From assembly GCF_002998435.1 (NCBI RefSeq), contig NZ_CP027231.1:1219001-1283000 (forward strand): DNA of 64,000 nucleotides, given 5' to 3'. Numbering within the stretch: the first letter of the stretch is position 1; the number at the start of each line of letters is the position of its first letter. Below, in pieces: positions 26,693 to 34,781 of the stretch. The notes under the pieces were generated by a model, which made no database searches, was not told where the DNA came from, and saw only the letters and a list, made by a program, of their open reading frames with translations. Origin of the DNA: Bacteroides zoogleoformans (GTDB lineage: Bacteria; Bacteroidota; Bacteroidia; Bacteroidales; Bacteroidaceae). A program made the translations under genes and the position numbers.

Positions 26693-27720
26693 ACCCGTTG
26701 GCGGAATTAAATCAGTGCGTACTTAATCCTACCTATGGGTTTGTTGTTAATGTAATTGATGTATTGTAATGCAGTCAGGGCACTGACTTTGCCCACTATT
26801 CGGGCAAAAAGGCCGCATGTTTCTTTTGCGTAGTTCCTGATGACGAGGAACTGGTCTGTAAGTTGTGAGAACAGAGTTTCAATCCTCTTTCTTGCCTTTG
26901 CAAAAGGAATGAAGGCCGGCTTCCAGTTCTTTTGGTTGAGCCTGTAGGGACACTCAAGCCTGATGTTGGCCGTCTCGAAGAGGTCAAGCTGGATTTCCGC
27001 TCCGATATATCCCTTGTCACCGAATATGCTACAATCGTGGTAAAGCGGCTTGATGTCATTCAGATAGTTGATGTCGTGAACACTCGCCTTGGACAGGTCG
27101 TATGAATGTATGACACCGCTTAAGCCACAGAGTGCGTGAAGTTTATATCCGAAGAAGTAACTGCCTTGGGATGCACAATAACCGAAGTCAGGGGCTTTGT
27201 GGAAATCACCAATACGTCCCATCTTACATCTCTTACCACGAGCCACACGGCACACTTCTATTGGCTTTGAGTCTATGCAGAAGTAATCCTCGCCACCATC
27301 TATATGATTGGCCATGCGGCTGCGTATCTGCTCACAAAGACCACTAACCAACTTGCGGCGGTCGTTGAACTGACGGCGGGAGATAAGGTTGGGGATGGAA
27401 GAACGGCACTCCTTCAACTTCGCTTCAAACAGCCAGTTCTCGCTGTCTATCTCCTCAGCCTCGGCAGCCATGCTCAATGCGATGACTTCCAAATCGGAGA
27501 AACGAGGCACAGGGCCTGGACGACGAACATTTCCAGCTTCAGTAACTAAATCTTCGGAGAATTCCTTGCATATCTCCAGAATTTTGACGAACTTTGTATA
27601 CAAGTTGCACATAACGAGATTATATAACTTAAATATTGAATACTCTAAGTTACTAAAAATCTGCGATATATGCAACTTTTTCTTATACATTTTGCCAACT
27701 ATTTAATTCCGCCAACGGGT
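26693..27720 (-). mobile_element. IS982-family insertion sequence with 7-bp target duplication
   Basis: The element is 1028 bp with 20-bp perfect inverted ends (acccgttggcggaattaaat at 26693-26712 and its complement at 27701-27720). The 7-bp direct repeat ttcaata flanks it at 26686-26692 and 27721-27727. Length, terminal acccg and transposase type all fit IS982. The intact ends and duplication indicate a fairly recent, simple insertion into the integrase gene. Confidence 0.93.
26707..27612 (-). CDS. IS982-family transposase
   Basis: I take the ATG at 27612 (MCNLYTKFVKILEICKEF), giving 301 residues, typical of IS982; an upstream ATG at 27690 would lie almost in the terminal repeat. The DDE triad is visible as FCIDSKPIEVC (Asp), CSIFGDKGYIGAE (Asp) and KARKRIETLFSQ (Glu). 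The family block GYKLHALCGLSGVIHSYDLSKASVHD lies between the two Asp residues. The gene is unbroken, so the element may still be mobile. Confidence 0.92.
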   Translation of the reverse strand: MCNLYTKFVKILEICKEFSEDLVTEAGNVRRPGPVPRFSDLEVIALSMAAEAEEIDSENWLFEAKLKECRSSIPNLISRRQFNDRRKLVSGLCEQIRSRMANHIDGGEDYFCIDSKPIEVCRVARGKRCKMGRIGDFHKAPDFGYCASQGSYFFGYKLHALCGLSGVIHSYDLSKASVHDINYLNDIKPLYHDCSIFGDKGYIGAEIQLDLFETANIRLECPYRLNQKNWKPAFIPFAKARKRIETLFSQLTDQFLVIRNYAKETCGLFARIVGKVSALTALQYINYINNKPIGRIKYALI

Positions 27721-28498
27721 TTCAATAGTATTATAAGCACACGTCATCCCAACAGTTCTGATTCAATAATAGTCAATTGGAGGCGTGTAGGCGAATTATT
27801 GAAAATGTATTCGCAAGGGCAGCCAATTCCATTCAAGGCAATTTCCGTTAAACTGCTTGAAGACATTAAGATGTTCCTTCTCCGTGCCCCAATGGGAGGG
27901 AATAAGAAAGGTACTATCTCACAAAACACGGCATCGACTTATTTCTCTATACTCAAAGCTGGATTGAAACAGGCATTCATTGATGAATATCTGACCGTTG
28001 ATATAAGTGCGAAAGTAAAGGGAATAACAAACATTGAGAAACCTCGTGTTGCGCTTACCATGAATGAAGTGCAAATATTGGTTGATACTCCTTGCAAGGA
28101 TGATGTTTTGAAACGTGCGTTCTTGTTCTCTATTCTCACAGGATTGCGGCATAGTGATATTCAAACTTTGAAATGGCAGCAGATTCAACAGACAAGCAAA
28201 GGTACATGGCAAGCGGTTGTGGTTCAGCAAAAAACAAAACGACCCGATTATAAGCCAGTCATTCAACAAGCCCTTCAACTATGTGGTGAACGTCCAAGTG
28301 ATGATGAAGCACTTGTCTTCGAAGGATTGACCGATGCCTCTTGGATTTCCCGCCCCCTGAAAGTTTGGATAGAAGCATCCGGCATCAAGAAACATATTAC
28401 CTTCCATTGTGGTCGTCATAGCTATGCCTCGCTGTTGCTAGAAAATGGCGTTGACATATACACAATCAAGTCTTTGATGAGACATACAAACGTCAAAA

Positions 28499-28717
28499 CT
28501 ACGCAGATTTATACACAAGCAGATAATTGCTGTGTGAATTTTTGGTATTCTCAGTCATATACTCACTGATAGGAATAACGGCAAATAGCATGATGATGGC
28601 TATTGCATAAAGCACTCTGTATCGTATTTTATAATTTATCTGTGGTAGGGAGGCAAACAAAAAGGCAATAATCAAAACGGCAATTATTGCACTGAGTGGA
28701 ATGAAAGATGTTCCCAT
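28499..28717 (-). CDS. Small hypothetical membrane protein, 3' end possibly truncated
   Basis: The 72-residue product has two predicted transmembrane helices (SAIIAVLIIAFLFASL and VLYAIAIIMLFAVIPI). I do not recognise a family. Its last 6 residues or so overlap the end of the integrase remnant on the other strand, near the place where integrase homology stops. The gene may therefore have been cut by the junction of island and chromosome. It shares orientation with the Schlafen-type gene, whose stop is at 28729, 12 bases upstream of this start, so the two could be cotranscribed. Confidence 0.45.
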   Translation of the reverse strand: MGTSFIPLSAIIAVLIIAFLFASLPQINYKIRYRVLYAIAIIMLFAVIPISEYMTENTKNSHSNYLLVYKSA

Positions 28718-28728
28718 AGTTTTTTTGT

Positions 28729-30294
28729 TTATGGTTTAACAATTATGCGCCAATAGCCACCATGGTCAGCTCCTTCACGAGACAAAATACCCATAGAACG
28801 AAGCTTTGAAATATGTTTTTCTACGGCTCGGGAGCTTATTCCTATTTTATAGGCCATTGTTTCTGCAGACATTGATGGATCGGAAATGACGAAATCAATA
28901 ATCTTTTGTGCGGTTTTCCCAATGCTTTTAGGTTTGTTTTTCGAATCTCCGAACTTTTTCTCCGAACCTTTTTGCATTATCTCCGAACCTTTTTCCGAAC
29001 TTTCTTGCGTATCACCGAAAGTTTTCTCCGAACTTTTGCTGTTTACACCGAACATTTCGACCGAACTTTCTTCGTTTACAAGGTGCTTTTCGCGGGTACT
29101 ATTTACCCTGTTGGCTACTTCTTCAACAGGTATTCTTCCGTTTTCGTTCCAGTTTAAATTATAGAACGTGGTGTAAAAAGAGGTCGCTTCCGTTTGATAT
29201 TGCGGTTCTTTTCCTTGCAAGAAGTTGGGTAACTTCTCTGTAAGTTCTCGCATTTTGCGTAAGCCGGAGCCACGTTTCTCCATATAGTCCAACTGTGTGA
29301 ACACATCCGCAATGACAGGGTTACGGCGCATGGAAGGCACTTTGTATATGTCACGGTCTTGAATCTGTGTACCGTCAAGCATAGCACCAGGTGATACCAG
29401 TTCTACATGGTCATCGTAAATATCAATATGCACTTCACCGCCCATTACAGTATAATCTCTATGGATAAGGTGGTTTACCAGTCCTTCAAAGATGGCACGG
29501 TCGGAATAGTCGGGGAGATTCAAACGATAGTTCGGCATCTTTACCCATCCGCTCATGGTATAGTTCTTGATGAAGTCCATGCCATATTTCAATAGCAATA
29601 CGAGGTTATCCCGATGCTCTACGGAACTGATAGCATCATCTTTATAAAGTCCCGTCCAACGTGTACAGAAAATACGCGATTGAAATACCGTGCAATTATC
29701 CACAAACAGCAATCCGGCATTGGTCAGTTTTCCGTCAGAAGTGATAAGCCCGAATGATTCCAAATACTTATCGTTCCATTCCTGATGAGTTTGCTCGCGG
29801 AAGGTATTAGCAAGGATGATGAAAGAGTGCTTGCTGGCATCCACTTGTGTAGGAAGAGAATCCCATGTCATGTGCGTACCCTTTAATACTAACGAAAGAA
29901 GTTGTTGTGAATTACATTCTACACTTTCATTGCCAACCCGTACATACGCAGTACGTGTCCCATCCTGATAATAGTAATAAGGTGTAAGCGTTCCTACCTT
30001 TACTTTCACTTCAAGCAGGGTATGCCCTTCGTGTTCTATCGGAATAAGTTGAACTTCCGGCACAGGGTCAAGTCGTGCCTTTATCATTTCACTGATAAAA
30101 TCAGCATCGGCTTGTGGATTCTCCAACCCTACAATTACGCCGTCATCATTCACTCCATAAAACAAACTGCCACCGTCCGTATTGGCAAATGCCGACACGG
30201 ATTTAAGCCACGACTTTACTTTCTTACGCTCCAACATTTCCTTGAAATCGTAAGCCGAGCATTCCGCTATCAATGTATTGTTATGAATCTGCAT
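28729..30294 (-). CDS. Schlafen/AlbA_2-type putative regulator with C-terminal winged helix
   Basis: The first ATG downstream of the promoter box is at 30294 (MQIHNNTLIAECSAYDFKEML), giving 521 residues; the longer frame uses a GTG at 30339 that overlaps the -7 box. The N-terminal AlbA_2 domain has SVSAFANTDGGSLFYGVNDDG. An HSP90-like ATP-binding segment follows (EGLVNHLIHRDY and EKRGSGLRKM). After a Ser-Glu-Lys-rich repeated linker, a winged helix (MSAETMAYKIGISSRAVEKHISKLRSMG) closes the protein. These proteins are called ATP-dependent DNA helicase-like regulators; some act in stress or phage defence. The actual role is unknown. Confidence 0.85.
   Translation of the reverse strand: MQIHNNTLIAECSAYDFKEMLERKKVKSWLKSVSAFANTDGGSLFYGVNDDGVIVGLENPQADADFISEMIKARLDPVPEVQLIPIEHEGHTLLEVKVKVGTLTPYYYYQDGTRTAYVRVGNESVECNSQQLLSLVLKGTHMTWDSLPTQVDASKHSFIILANTFREQTHQEWNDKYLESFGLITSDGKLTNAGLLFVDNCTVFQSRIFCTRWTGLYKDDAISSVEHRDNLVLLLKYGMDFIKNYTMSGWVKMPNYRLNLPDYSDRAIFEGLVNHLIHRDYTVMGGEVHIDIYDDHVELVSPGAMLDGTQIQDRDIYKVPSMRRNPVIADVFTQLDYMEKRGSGLRKMRELTEKLPNFLQGKEPQYQTEATSFYTTFYNLNWNENGRIPVEEVANRVNSTREKHLVNEESSVEMFGVNSKSSEKTFGDTQESSEKGSEIMQKGSEKKFGDSKNKPKSIGKTAQKIIDFVISDPSMSAETMAYKIGISSRAVEKHISKLRSMGILSREGADHGGYWRIIVKP
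28941..29070 (-). repeat. Degenerate repeat encoding the linker of the Schlafen-type protein
   Basis: The motif tccgaac followed by a T-run recurs about eight times at irregular spacing. On the coding strand it yields a linker of SEKxFG-like units (SSEKTFGD, GSEIMQK, GSEKKFGD). The repeat could vary in copy number by slippage and change linker length. Confidence 0.65.
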
Positions 30295-30338
30295 AGTTTC
30301 CTTATTGTTGTTTGGGTATAACACCCCAATATCATACA

Positions 30339-30346
30339 CAAAGGTA
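30339..30346 (-). promoter_or_regulatory. -7 box for the Schlafen-type gene
   Basis: The complement of 30339-30346 reads TACCTTTG, an exact Bacteroidetes -7 box, 45 bases upstream of the chosen ATG at 30294. The -33 region is weak. This box argues against the longer GTG-initiated frame. Confidence 0.55.
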
Positions 30347-30577
30347 AGGATAAAACCGAAGAATCTGTTAAAATTGCCACAGACTTTTGATTATTATGCG
30401 TTTATATCACGATTTTTATTAAATAAATCCGTACTTTTGCAGTCAAGAGCTGTTGTTGCTTATGAATGCTTATTTTCAGATTTGCGTTATATTTGCAACA
30501 CGTGTATGCAAGTCGCTGATAGATATATCGTGTTGATTTTGAGGAAGAAAAAAAGACAATAAGGGTTTGTACTTCTT

Positions 30578-30865
30578 TCATTCCTTTATGCGCAGCTTGC
30601 TTCTCAGCCAATGTATCTCCTTCTGCATCTCCTCCATCCGTTTCAGCAAATGATGGATGGCATCTATTCCCTCCATATTGATGGATAAATCGTAGTACAT
30701 ACGACTGTAACGTTCCACATCGGGCAGGTCGTCAAAGAGCAAACAGCGTTCCCCTTCCTCGATTTGAACATCTATCAAACCGGTCTCTTGCAGCATGTCG
30801 ATGAATGAAGGTTCTATGTGGCATTTGCTGCAATATTCGCTTATTATAATCAATTCGTTCTGCAT
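30578..30865 (-). CDS. cbpM: Chaperone modulator CbpM-like
   Basis: The 95-residue protein begins with IISEYCSKCHIEPSFIDMLQETGLID and ends with a coiled helix (LLKRMEEMQKEIHWLRSKL), matching CbpM/MerR-like modulators. CbpM binds the J domain of CbpA and inhibits its cochaperone and DNA-binding activity. It lies 14 bases downstream of a cbpA-type gene, the conserved cbpA-cbpM order. Confidence 0.85.
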   Translation of the reverse strand: MQNELIIISEYCSKCHIEPSFIDMLQETGLIDVQIEEGERCLLFDDLPDVERYSRMYYDLSINMEGIDAIHHLLKRMEEMQKEIHWLRSKLRIKE

Positions 30866-30879
30866 GGCGCTACATCTTT

Positions 30880-31830
30880 TTAGTTCATACTTTGGAGTTT
30901 GCGGAACATCTCTTTCTGCTGTTCCGACAGGTTCGTGGGCAACTTCACGGTATACGTCACGATGAGGTCGCCAAACTGTCCCTCTTTCTTATATACGGGA
31001 AAACCTTTCCCTTTGAGGCGAACCTTGGTTCCATTTTGAGTCTCCGGTTTCACCTTCAGCTTCACCTTGCCTTCCAGTGTATCCACTAATTGTTCTCCAC
31101 CTAAAAGAGCCGTATAAAGGTCGATGGTGACCTCCTCGTACAAATCATCGCCCAAACGCTTGAACACAGGGTCGTCCAGTATCACGAACGTGATGTACAA
31201 ATCGCCCGCCGGCCCGCCGTTGACACCCGGAGCGCCATAGCCCCGCAACTTGATTTCCTGACCATTGGTCACACCCGCGGGAATCGTGATGCGTACCTGC
31301 TTGTCGTTCACCGTCAATACCTGTTTATGAGTTTGCGCCGCATCCCTCAAAGAGAGTTGCAACTCCGCCTTATAGTCCTGCCCGCGGAAGCCGGCATTCG
31401 TTCTTCCGCTTCCGCCCCGATGCCCGAACATCTGCTCGAAAAAGTCGGAGAAACCTCCGGCACGGCTGCCCGAGAACTCCTGTCCGTCCGAAGAGTACCA
31501 GTACGTGCCGCCTCCATCAGTGCCAAACCCTTCTCCGCCAAAGCCACCGAAGCCTCCCGCACCGGCTTGTTGCTGGGCCCGTTTCTGCGCCTCAAACTCG
31601 TCGGCATGCTTCCAGTGCTCGCCATATTCGTCGTATTTCTTTCTTTTCTCAGGGTCACTCAGCACCTCGTTCGCCTCATTGATGGCCTGAAACTTATCCT
31701 TAGCCGTAGGGTCGTTGGGATTTAAGTCCGGATGATACTTACGGGCCAGTTTGCGGAATGCTTTCTTGATGTCATCTTGAGATGCTTTCTTATCCACCCC
31801 GAGTACCTCATAATAATCAATATATGCCAT
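30880..31830 (-). CDS. cbpA: CbpA-type DnaJ cochaperone
   Basis: The 316-residue protein has an N-terminal J domain with the HPD tripeptide in [12 protein letters not shown] Gly/Phe-rich region follows ([20 protein letters not shown]), then two substrate-binding beta domains (from residue 150). It lacks the four-repeat zinc finger of DnaJ, which makes it the CbpA class. It stimulates DnaK ATPase and, in E. coli, binds curved DNA. The cbpM-like gene follows. Confidence 0.92.
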   Translation of the reverse strand: MAYIDYYEVLGVDKKASQDDIKKAFRKLARKYHPDLNPNDPTAKDKFQAINEANEVLSDPEKRKKYDEYGEHWKHADEFEAQKRAQQQAGAGGFGGFGGEGFGTDGGGTYWYSSDGQEFSGSRAGGFSDFFEQMFGHRGGSGRTNAGFRGQDYKAELQLSLRDAAQTHKQVLTVNDKQVRITIPAGVTNGQEIKLRGYGAPGVNGGPAGDLYITFVILDDPVFKRLGDDLYEEVTIDLYTALLGGEQLVDTLEGKVKLKVKPETQNGTKVRLKGKGFPVYKKEGQFGDLIVTYTVKLPTNLSEQQKEMFRKLQSMN

Positions 31831-31996
31831 AGTCTATTCGTTTAAATTCCTGAATCAGAAAACGGAGGCTAAAGTAAGGATTTCAATTCTGTAATCCAAG
31901 AAATCCGCTTGATTTTATATATCGGCAAAGCAAAGCAAAGTAAGGCAAAAGGCGATTTATTCTCCTTACTCCTATTCTATGTTCCATATAATTTTC

Positions 31997-32004
31997 TATC
32001 TTTG
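31997..32004 (+). promoter_or_regulatory. -7 box for cysK
   Basis: TATCTTTG, an exact -7 consensus, lies 76 bases upstream of the cysK start. No convincing -33 box was seen at the standard spacing. Confidence 0.5.
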
Positions 32005-32080
32005 CTTTCATATAGGTACATGTGCGTCGTCTCGCACGACAGATGCCGAGAATAAAGGATAAGTAAGAAATATACAGAAC

Positions 32081-33037
32081 TTGATTATGAAAAAAATAGC
32101 AAAGAATCTGACAGAACTAATCGGGCATACCCCCTTGATGGAATTGTCTGAATACAGCCGCAAATACGGACTGAAAAACAACATAGTGGCCAAATTGGAG
32201 TCTTTCAATCCTGCGGGAAGCGTGAAAGCCCGTGTGGCTTTTGCCATGATTGAAGATGCCGAAGCGCGCGGCACCCTGAAACCCGGTGCCACCATCATCG
32301 AGCCCACCAGCGGCAATACCGGTGTGGGACTGGCCATGGTGTCGACCATCAAAGGCTATCGCCTGATTTTGACAATGCCCGAGACGATGAGCCTGGAACG
32401 CCGCAACCTGCTGAAGGCCTTGGGAGCGGAAATCGTGTTGACTGAAGGACCGGCAGGCATGGCAGGCTCTGTTGCCAAGGCTAAAGAACTGCGGGACGCA
32501 ATACCGGAAGCGGTTATTTTGCAACAGTTCGAAAATCCATCCAATGCAAAAGCCCATGAACGGACCACGGGCGAAGAGATATGGGCGGATACGGAAGGCC
32601 GGGTCGATGTCTTTGTGGCAGGTGTAGGCACGGGCGGCACAGTCTGCGGAGTGGCACGCGCCTTGAAAAAGCACAACCCCGATGTCTATATCGTTGCCGT
32701 GGAACCGGCATCCTCTCCGGTATTGGAAGGAGGAAAAGCCGCACCGCATCGCATTCAGGGCATCGGCGCCAACTTTATCCCTTCCAATTATGACGCTTCC
32801 GTGGTAGATGAAGTAGTTCCGGTTCCTGACGACGAAGCCATCCGTGCAGGTCGCGAGCTGGCCGCCACTGAAGGTCTGCTGGCCGGCATCTCATCCGGTG
32901 CGGCGGTATATGCGGCACGGCTGTTGGCGGCACGTCCCGAATTTGCAGGCAAAACGATTGTCACCCTGTTGCCCGATACGGGCGAACGGTATCTGTCAAC
33001 GGAACTGTTTGCTTTCGACACCTATCCCTTGGAATAA
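32081..33037 (+). CDS. cysK: Cysteine synthase A (O-acetylserine sulfhydrylase)
   Basis: This 318-residue PLP enzyme makes cysteine from O-acetylserine and sulfide in the cytosol. The PLP lysine is in NPAGSVKARVAFAMI (near residue 46), the substrate loop is PTSGNTGVGLA, and the phosphate-binding loop is VAGVGTGGTVCGVA. An alternative ATG two codons downstream gives MKKIAKNLTELIGHTPL, an equally good start. It is followed after 13 bases by a TPR protein gene. Confidence 0.95.
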   Translation: MIMKKIAKNLTELIGHTPLMELSEYSRKYGLKNNIVAKLESFNPAGSVKARVAFAMIEDAEARGTLKPGATIIEPTSGNTGVGLAMVSTIKGYRLILTMPETMSLERRNLLKALGAEIVLTEGPAGMAGSVAKAKELRDAIPEAVILQQFENPSNAKAHERTTGEEIWADTEGRVDVFVAGVGTGGTVCGVARALKKHNPDVYIVAVEPASSPVLEGGKAAPHRIQGIGANFIPSNYDASVVDEVVPVPDDEAIRAGRELAATEGLLAGISSGAAVYAARLLAARPEFAGKTIVTLLPDTGERYLSTELFAFDTYPLE

Positions 33038-33050
33038 AAATAAGACAACA

Positions 33051-33896
33051 ATGAAGAAGCTTTTTCTTTCTCTTCTACTATACGCAGGCATAAGCGTGTG
33101 CCCCGCCTTTTCCCAGACTTACGAGGAACTGAGTGAACGTGCGGTCACCGCTATGGAGCAAGATAGCCTGACGCAAGCCGAAAGATACATCCGGCAAGCC
33201 TTGAAGTTAGAGCCAGCCAATCCACACAACGCCCTGCTGTTCTCCAATCTTGGAATCATACAGCGACGCCGGCAACAGTACGAACAAGCGTTGGAATCCT
33301 ATACGCTTGCACTGAACATTGCACCGCGTGCCGTACCCGTCTTGTTGAACCGCGCAGCGCTTTATCTCGAAATGGGGAAGGAAGATTTGGCCCGGATAGA
33401 CTATTCGTTAGTGCTGGATATGAACAAAGATAATCAAGAAGCCTTGCTGATGCGCGCTTATGCATACATGCAGCAACGTAATTATAAATTTGCACGGGCC
33501 GACTACGAACACTTGCTGAAGATTGCTCCCCAAAGCTATAACGGCCGCCTTGGAATGGCCATGTTGGAGCAGAAAGAAAAGAAATACGAAGCGGCCCTTT
33601 CCATTCTGAACAGCATGCTTGCGCAGAAAGACGCCCCATCGGCCATCCTGACGGATTCACAGGCAGCCGTACTCTACACGGCACGTGCAGGCGTCGAAAA
33701 GGATATGGAACATGCCGACTTGGCAATGGTCGATTTGGAGGAGGCCATCCGCCTGAATCCATCGCAACCGGAAGCCTACCTGATGCGCGGGCAGCTTTAT
33801 CTCTCGCAAAAGAAAAAGGAGTTGGCAAAGCGCGACCTCGAGAAAGCCGCATCACTGGGAATACCGCAAGCGGACATCAGGGAACTGTTGCGGTAA
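33051..33896 (+). CDS. Exported tetratricopeptide repeat protein
   Basis: The ATG at 33051 gives a clean signal peptide (MKKLFLSLLLYAGISVCPAF) and a 281-residue protein; the longer frame runs back into cysK. About six TPR units follow, for example AERYIRQALKLEPANPHNA, ALESYTLALNIAPRAVPVL and AMVDLEEAIRLNPSQPEAY. It is likely a periplasmic scaffold that binds partner proteins, and no enzyme domain is present. It is probably cotranscribed with cysK, though a link to cysteine synthesis is not implied. Confidence 0.9.
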   Translation: MKKLFLSLLLYAGISVCPAFSQTYEELSERAVTAMEQDSLTQAERYIRQALKLEPANPHNALLFSNLGIIQRRRQQYEQALESYTLALNIAPRAVPVLLNRAALYLEMGKEDLARIDYSLVLDMNKDNQEALLMRAYAYMQQRNYKFARADYEHLLKIAPQSYNGRLGMAMLEQKEKKYEAALSILNSMLAQKDAPSAILTDSQAAVLYTARAGVEKDMEHADLAMVDLEEAIRLNPSQPEAYLMRGQLYLSQKKKELAKRDLEKAASLGIPQADIRELLR

Positions 33897-33972
33897 TACC
33901 AATACAGACCAAGATAAAAATCGGACAAGAGGTCAGTATTTTAAGATATACTTATCTCCCACTTCATTTGTC

Positions 33973-34022
33973 ATTTACTGAACTTTCGCATGTGAGAAGT
34001 CACATGTGAAAGTTCAGTAAAT
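33973..34022. repeat. 50-nt near-perfect hairpin
   Basis: Arms of 23 bases are complementary except for one G-T pair and close on a gaag tetraloop (33973-33995 against 34000-34022). There is no T-run, but the right arm ends 47 bases before a start codon. It could be a bidirectional terminator, a small mobile repeat or a 5' leader structure of the next gene. Confidence 0.75.
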
Positions 34023-34069
34023 AATTAAAGAGAACCTTTTTACAAAAAATAAACAGCTGTTCAGTAATC

Positions 34070-34774
34070 ATGGAAAATATATTTCTCAATATTGGAGTTA
34101 CACTGATTCTGTTATTATTTGCTCTTTATCTCCACAGATTGTTCCGGTTCATCTTACCCGTTGAAAACCTTGCCGATAATCGCAAATACATAAAACTCGC
34201 CAGATATTTATTCTTGGTGGCAGCCATCGTATATTCATTGCAAAATATAGGAGGAATACCTCTATCAAGTACAAGTGCCCGAGTGATAACACATCTGGTC
34301 CTATCGGGAATTGTACTTATCATAAGTTTGTGTTTTGTAATAATCACGAAAGGGAACAGGTGGCAATATGCAGCTATCGGCGGCTTCGTGCTATCGGTAA
34401 TCGGGGCAGGTTATTGTTTCAATGAGAAATTAGCTTCCTCCATGTCTTTTGAGATAACCCTGAGCGAAACGCAAATTGAACTTAGAGGCGGTTATACTCT
34501 GGATATCCCGTTTGCCACTGCCTCCGGGATAATGCTGGAGGATAAATTCCCTGACGTTGCATATCGAAGTAACGGTATATCTGTAAAGGACAAGAATATA
34601 GGATATTATGTGCTCAACAACGGGAAAAAGTGTTTTTTGTTTCTGAATAATAAATCATCTCCTTTCATACATATAGAGAGGATAAAAGACATACCGGTAT
34701 TCATAAATTGCAGTACACCGGAAGAGACAGTGAGGCTATATCGACAAATCTTATTAATCGGCAAATATAAGTAA
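34070..34774 (+). CDS. Membrane protein with C-terminal PH-like domain
   Basis: The 234-residue protein has four predicted transmembrane segments in the first 130 residues (ILLLFALYLHRLF, YLFLVAAIVYSL, VLSGIVLIISLCFVII, AAIGGFVLSVIGAGY). A soluble beta-rich tail follows (FEITLSETQIELRGGYTLDIPFA to the end), resembling bacterial PH domains. I do not recognise a specific family. It stands alone, between the 50-nt hairpin and the convergent recQ gene. Confidence 0.75.
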   Translation: MENIFLNIGVTLILLLFALYLHRLFRFILPVENLADNRKYIKLARYLFLVAAIVYSLQNIGGIPLSSTSARVITHLVLSGIVLIISLCFVIITKGNRWQYAAIGGFVLSVIGAGYCFNEKLASSMSFEITLSETQIELRGGYTLDIPFATASGIMLEDKFPDVAYRSNGISVKDKNIGYYVLNNGKKCFLFLNNKSSPFIHIERIKDIPVFINCSTPEETVRLYRQILLIGKYK

Positions 34775-34781
34775 GTCATCT

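Larger units (their letters stand above)
26299..28569 (+). pseudogene. Tyrosine recombinase (integrase) interrupted by IS982
   Basis: The 5' end is missing at the IS21 border; the coding parts are 26299-26692 and 27728-28569. Joining them through one copy of the ttcaata duplication gives QDFIKYFNSIISTRHPNSSD in frame. The N-terminal part has the arm-binding and SAM-like domains. The catalytic part has TGLRHSD (first Arg), HCGRHSYAS (His-x-x-Arg), MRHTNVKTTQIYTQ (His and nucleophile Tyr), so the active site would be complete. After IYTQ the sequence (ADNCCVNFW...) departs from family expectations, marking a third break near 28517. It was the integrase of the decayed conjugative transposon. Confidence 0.85.
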
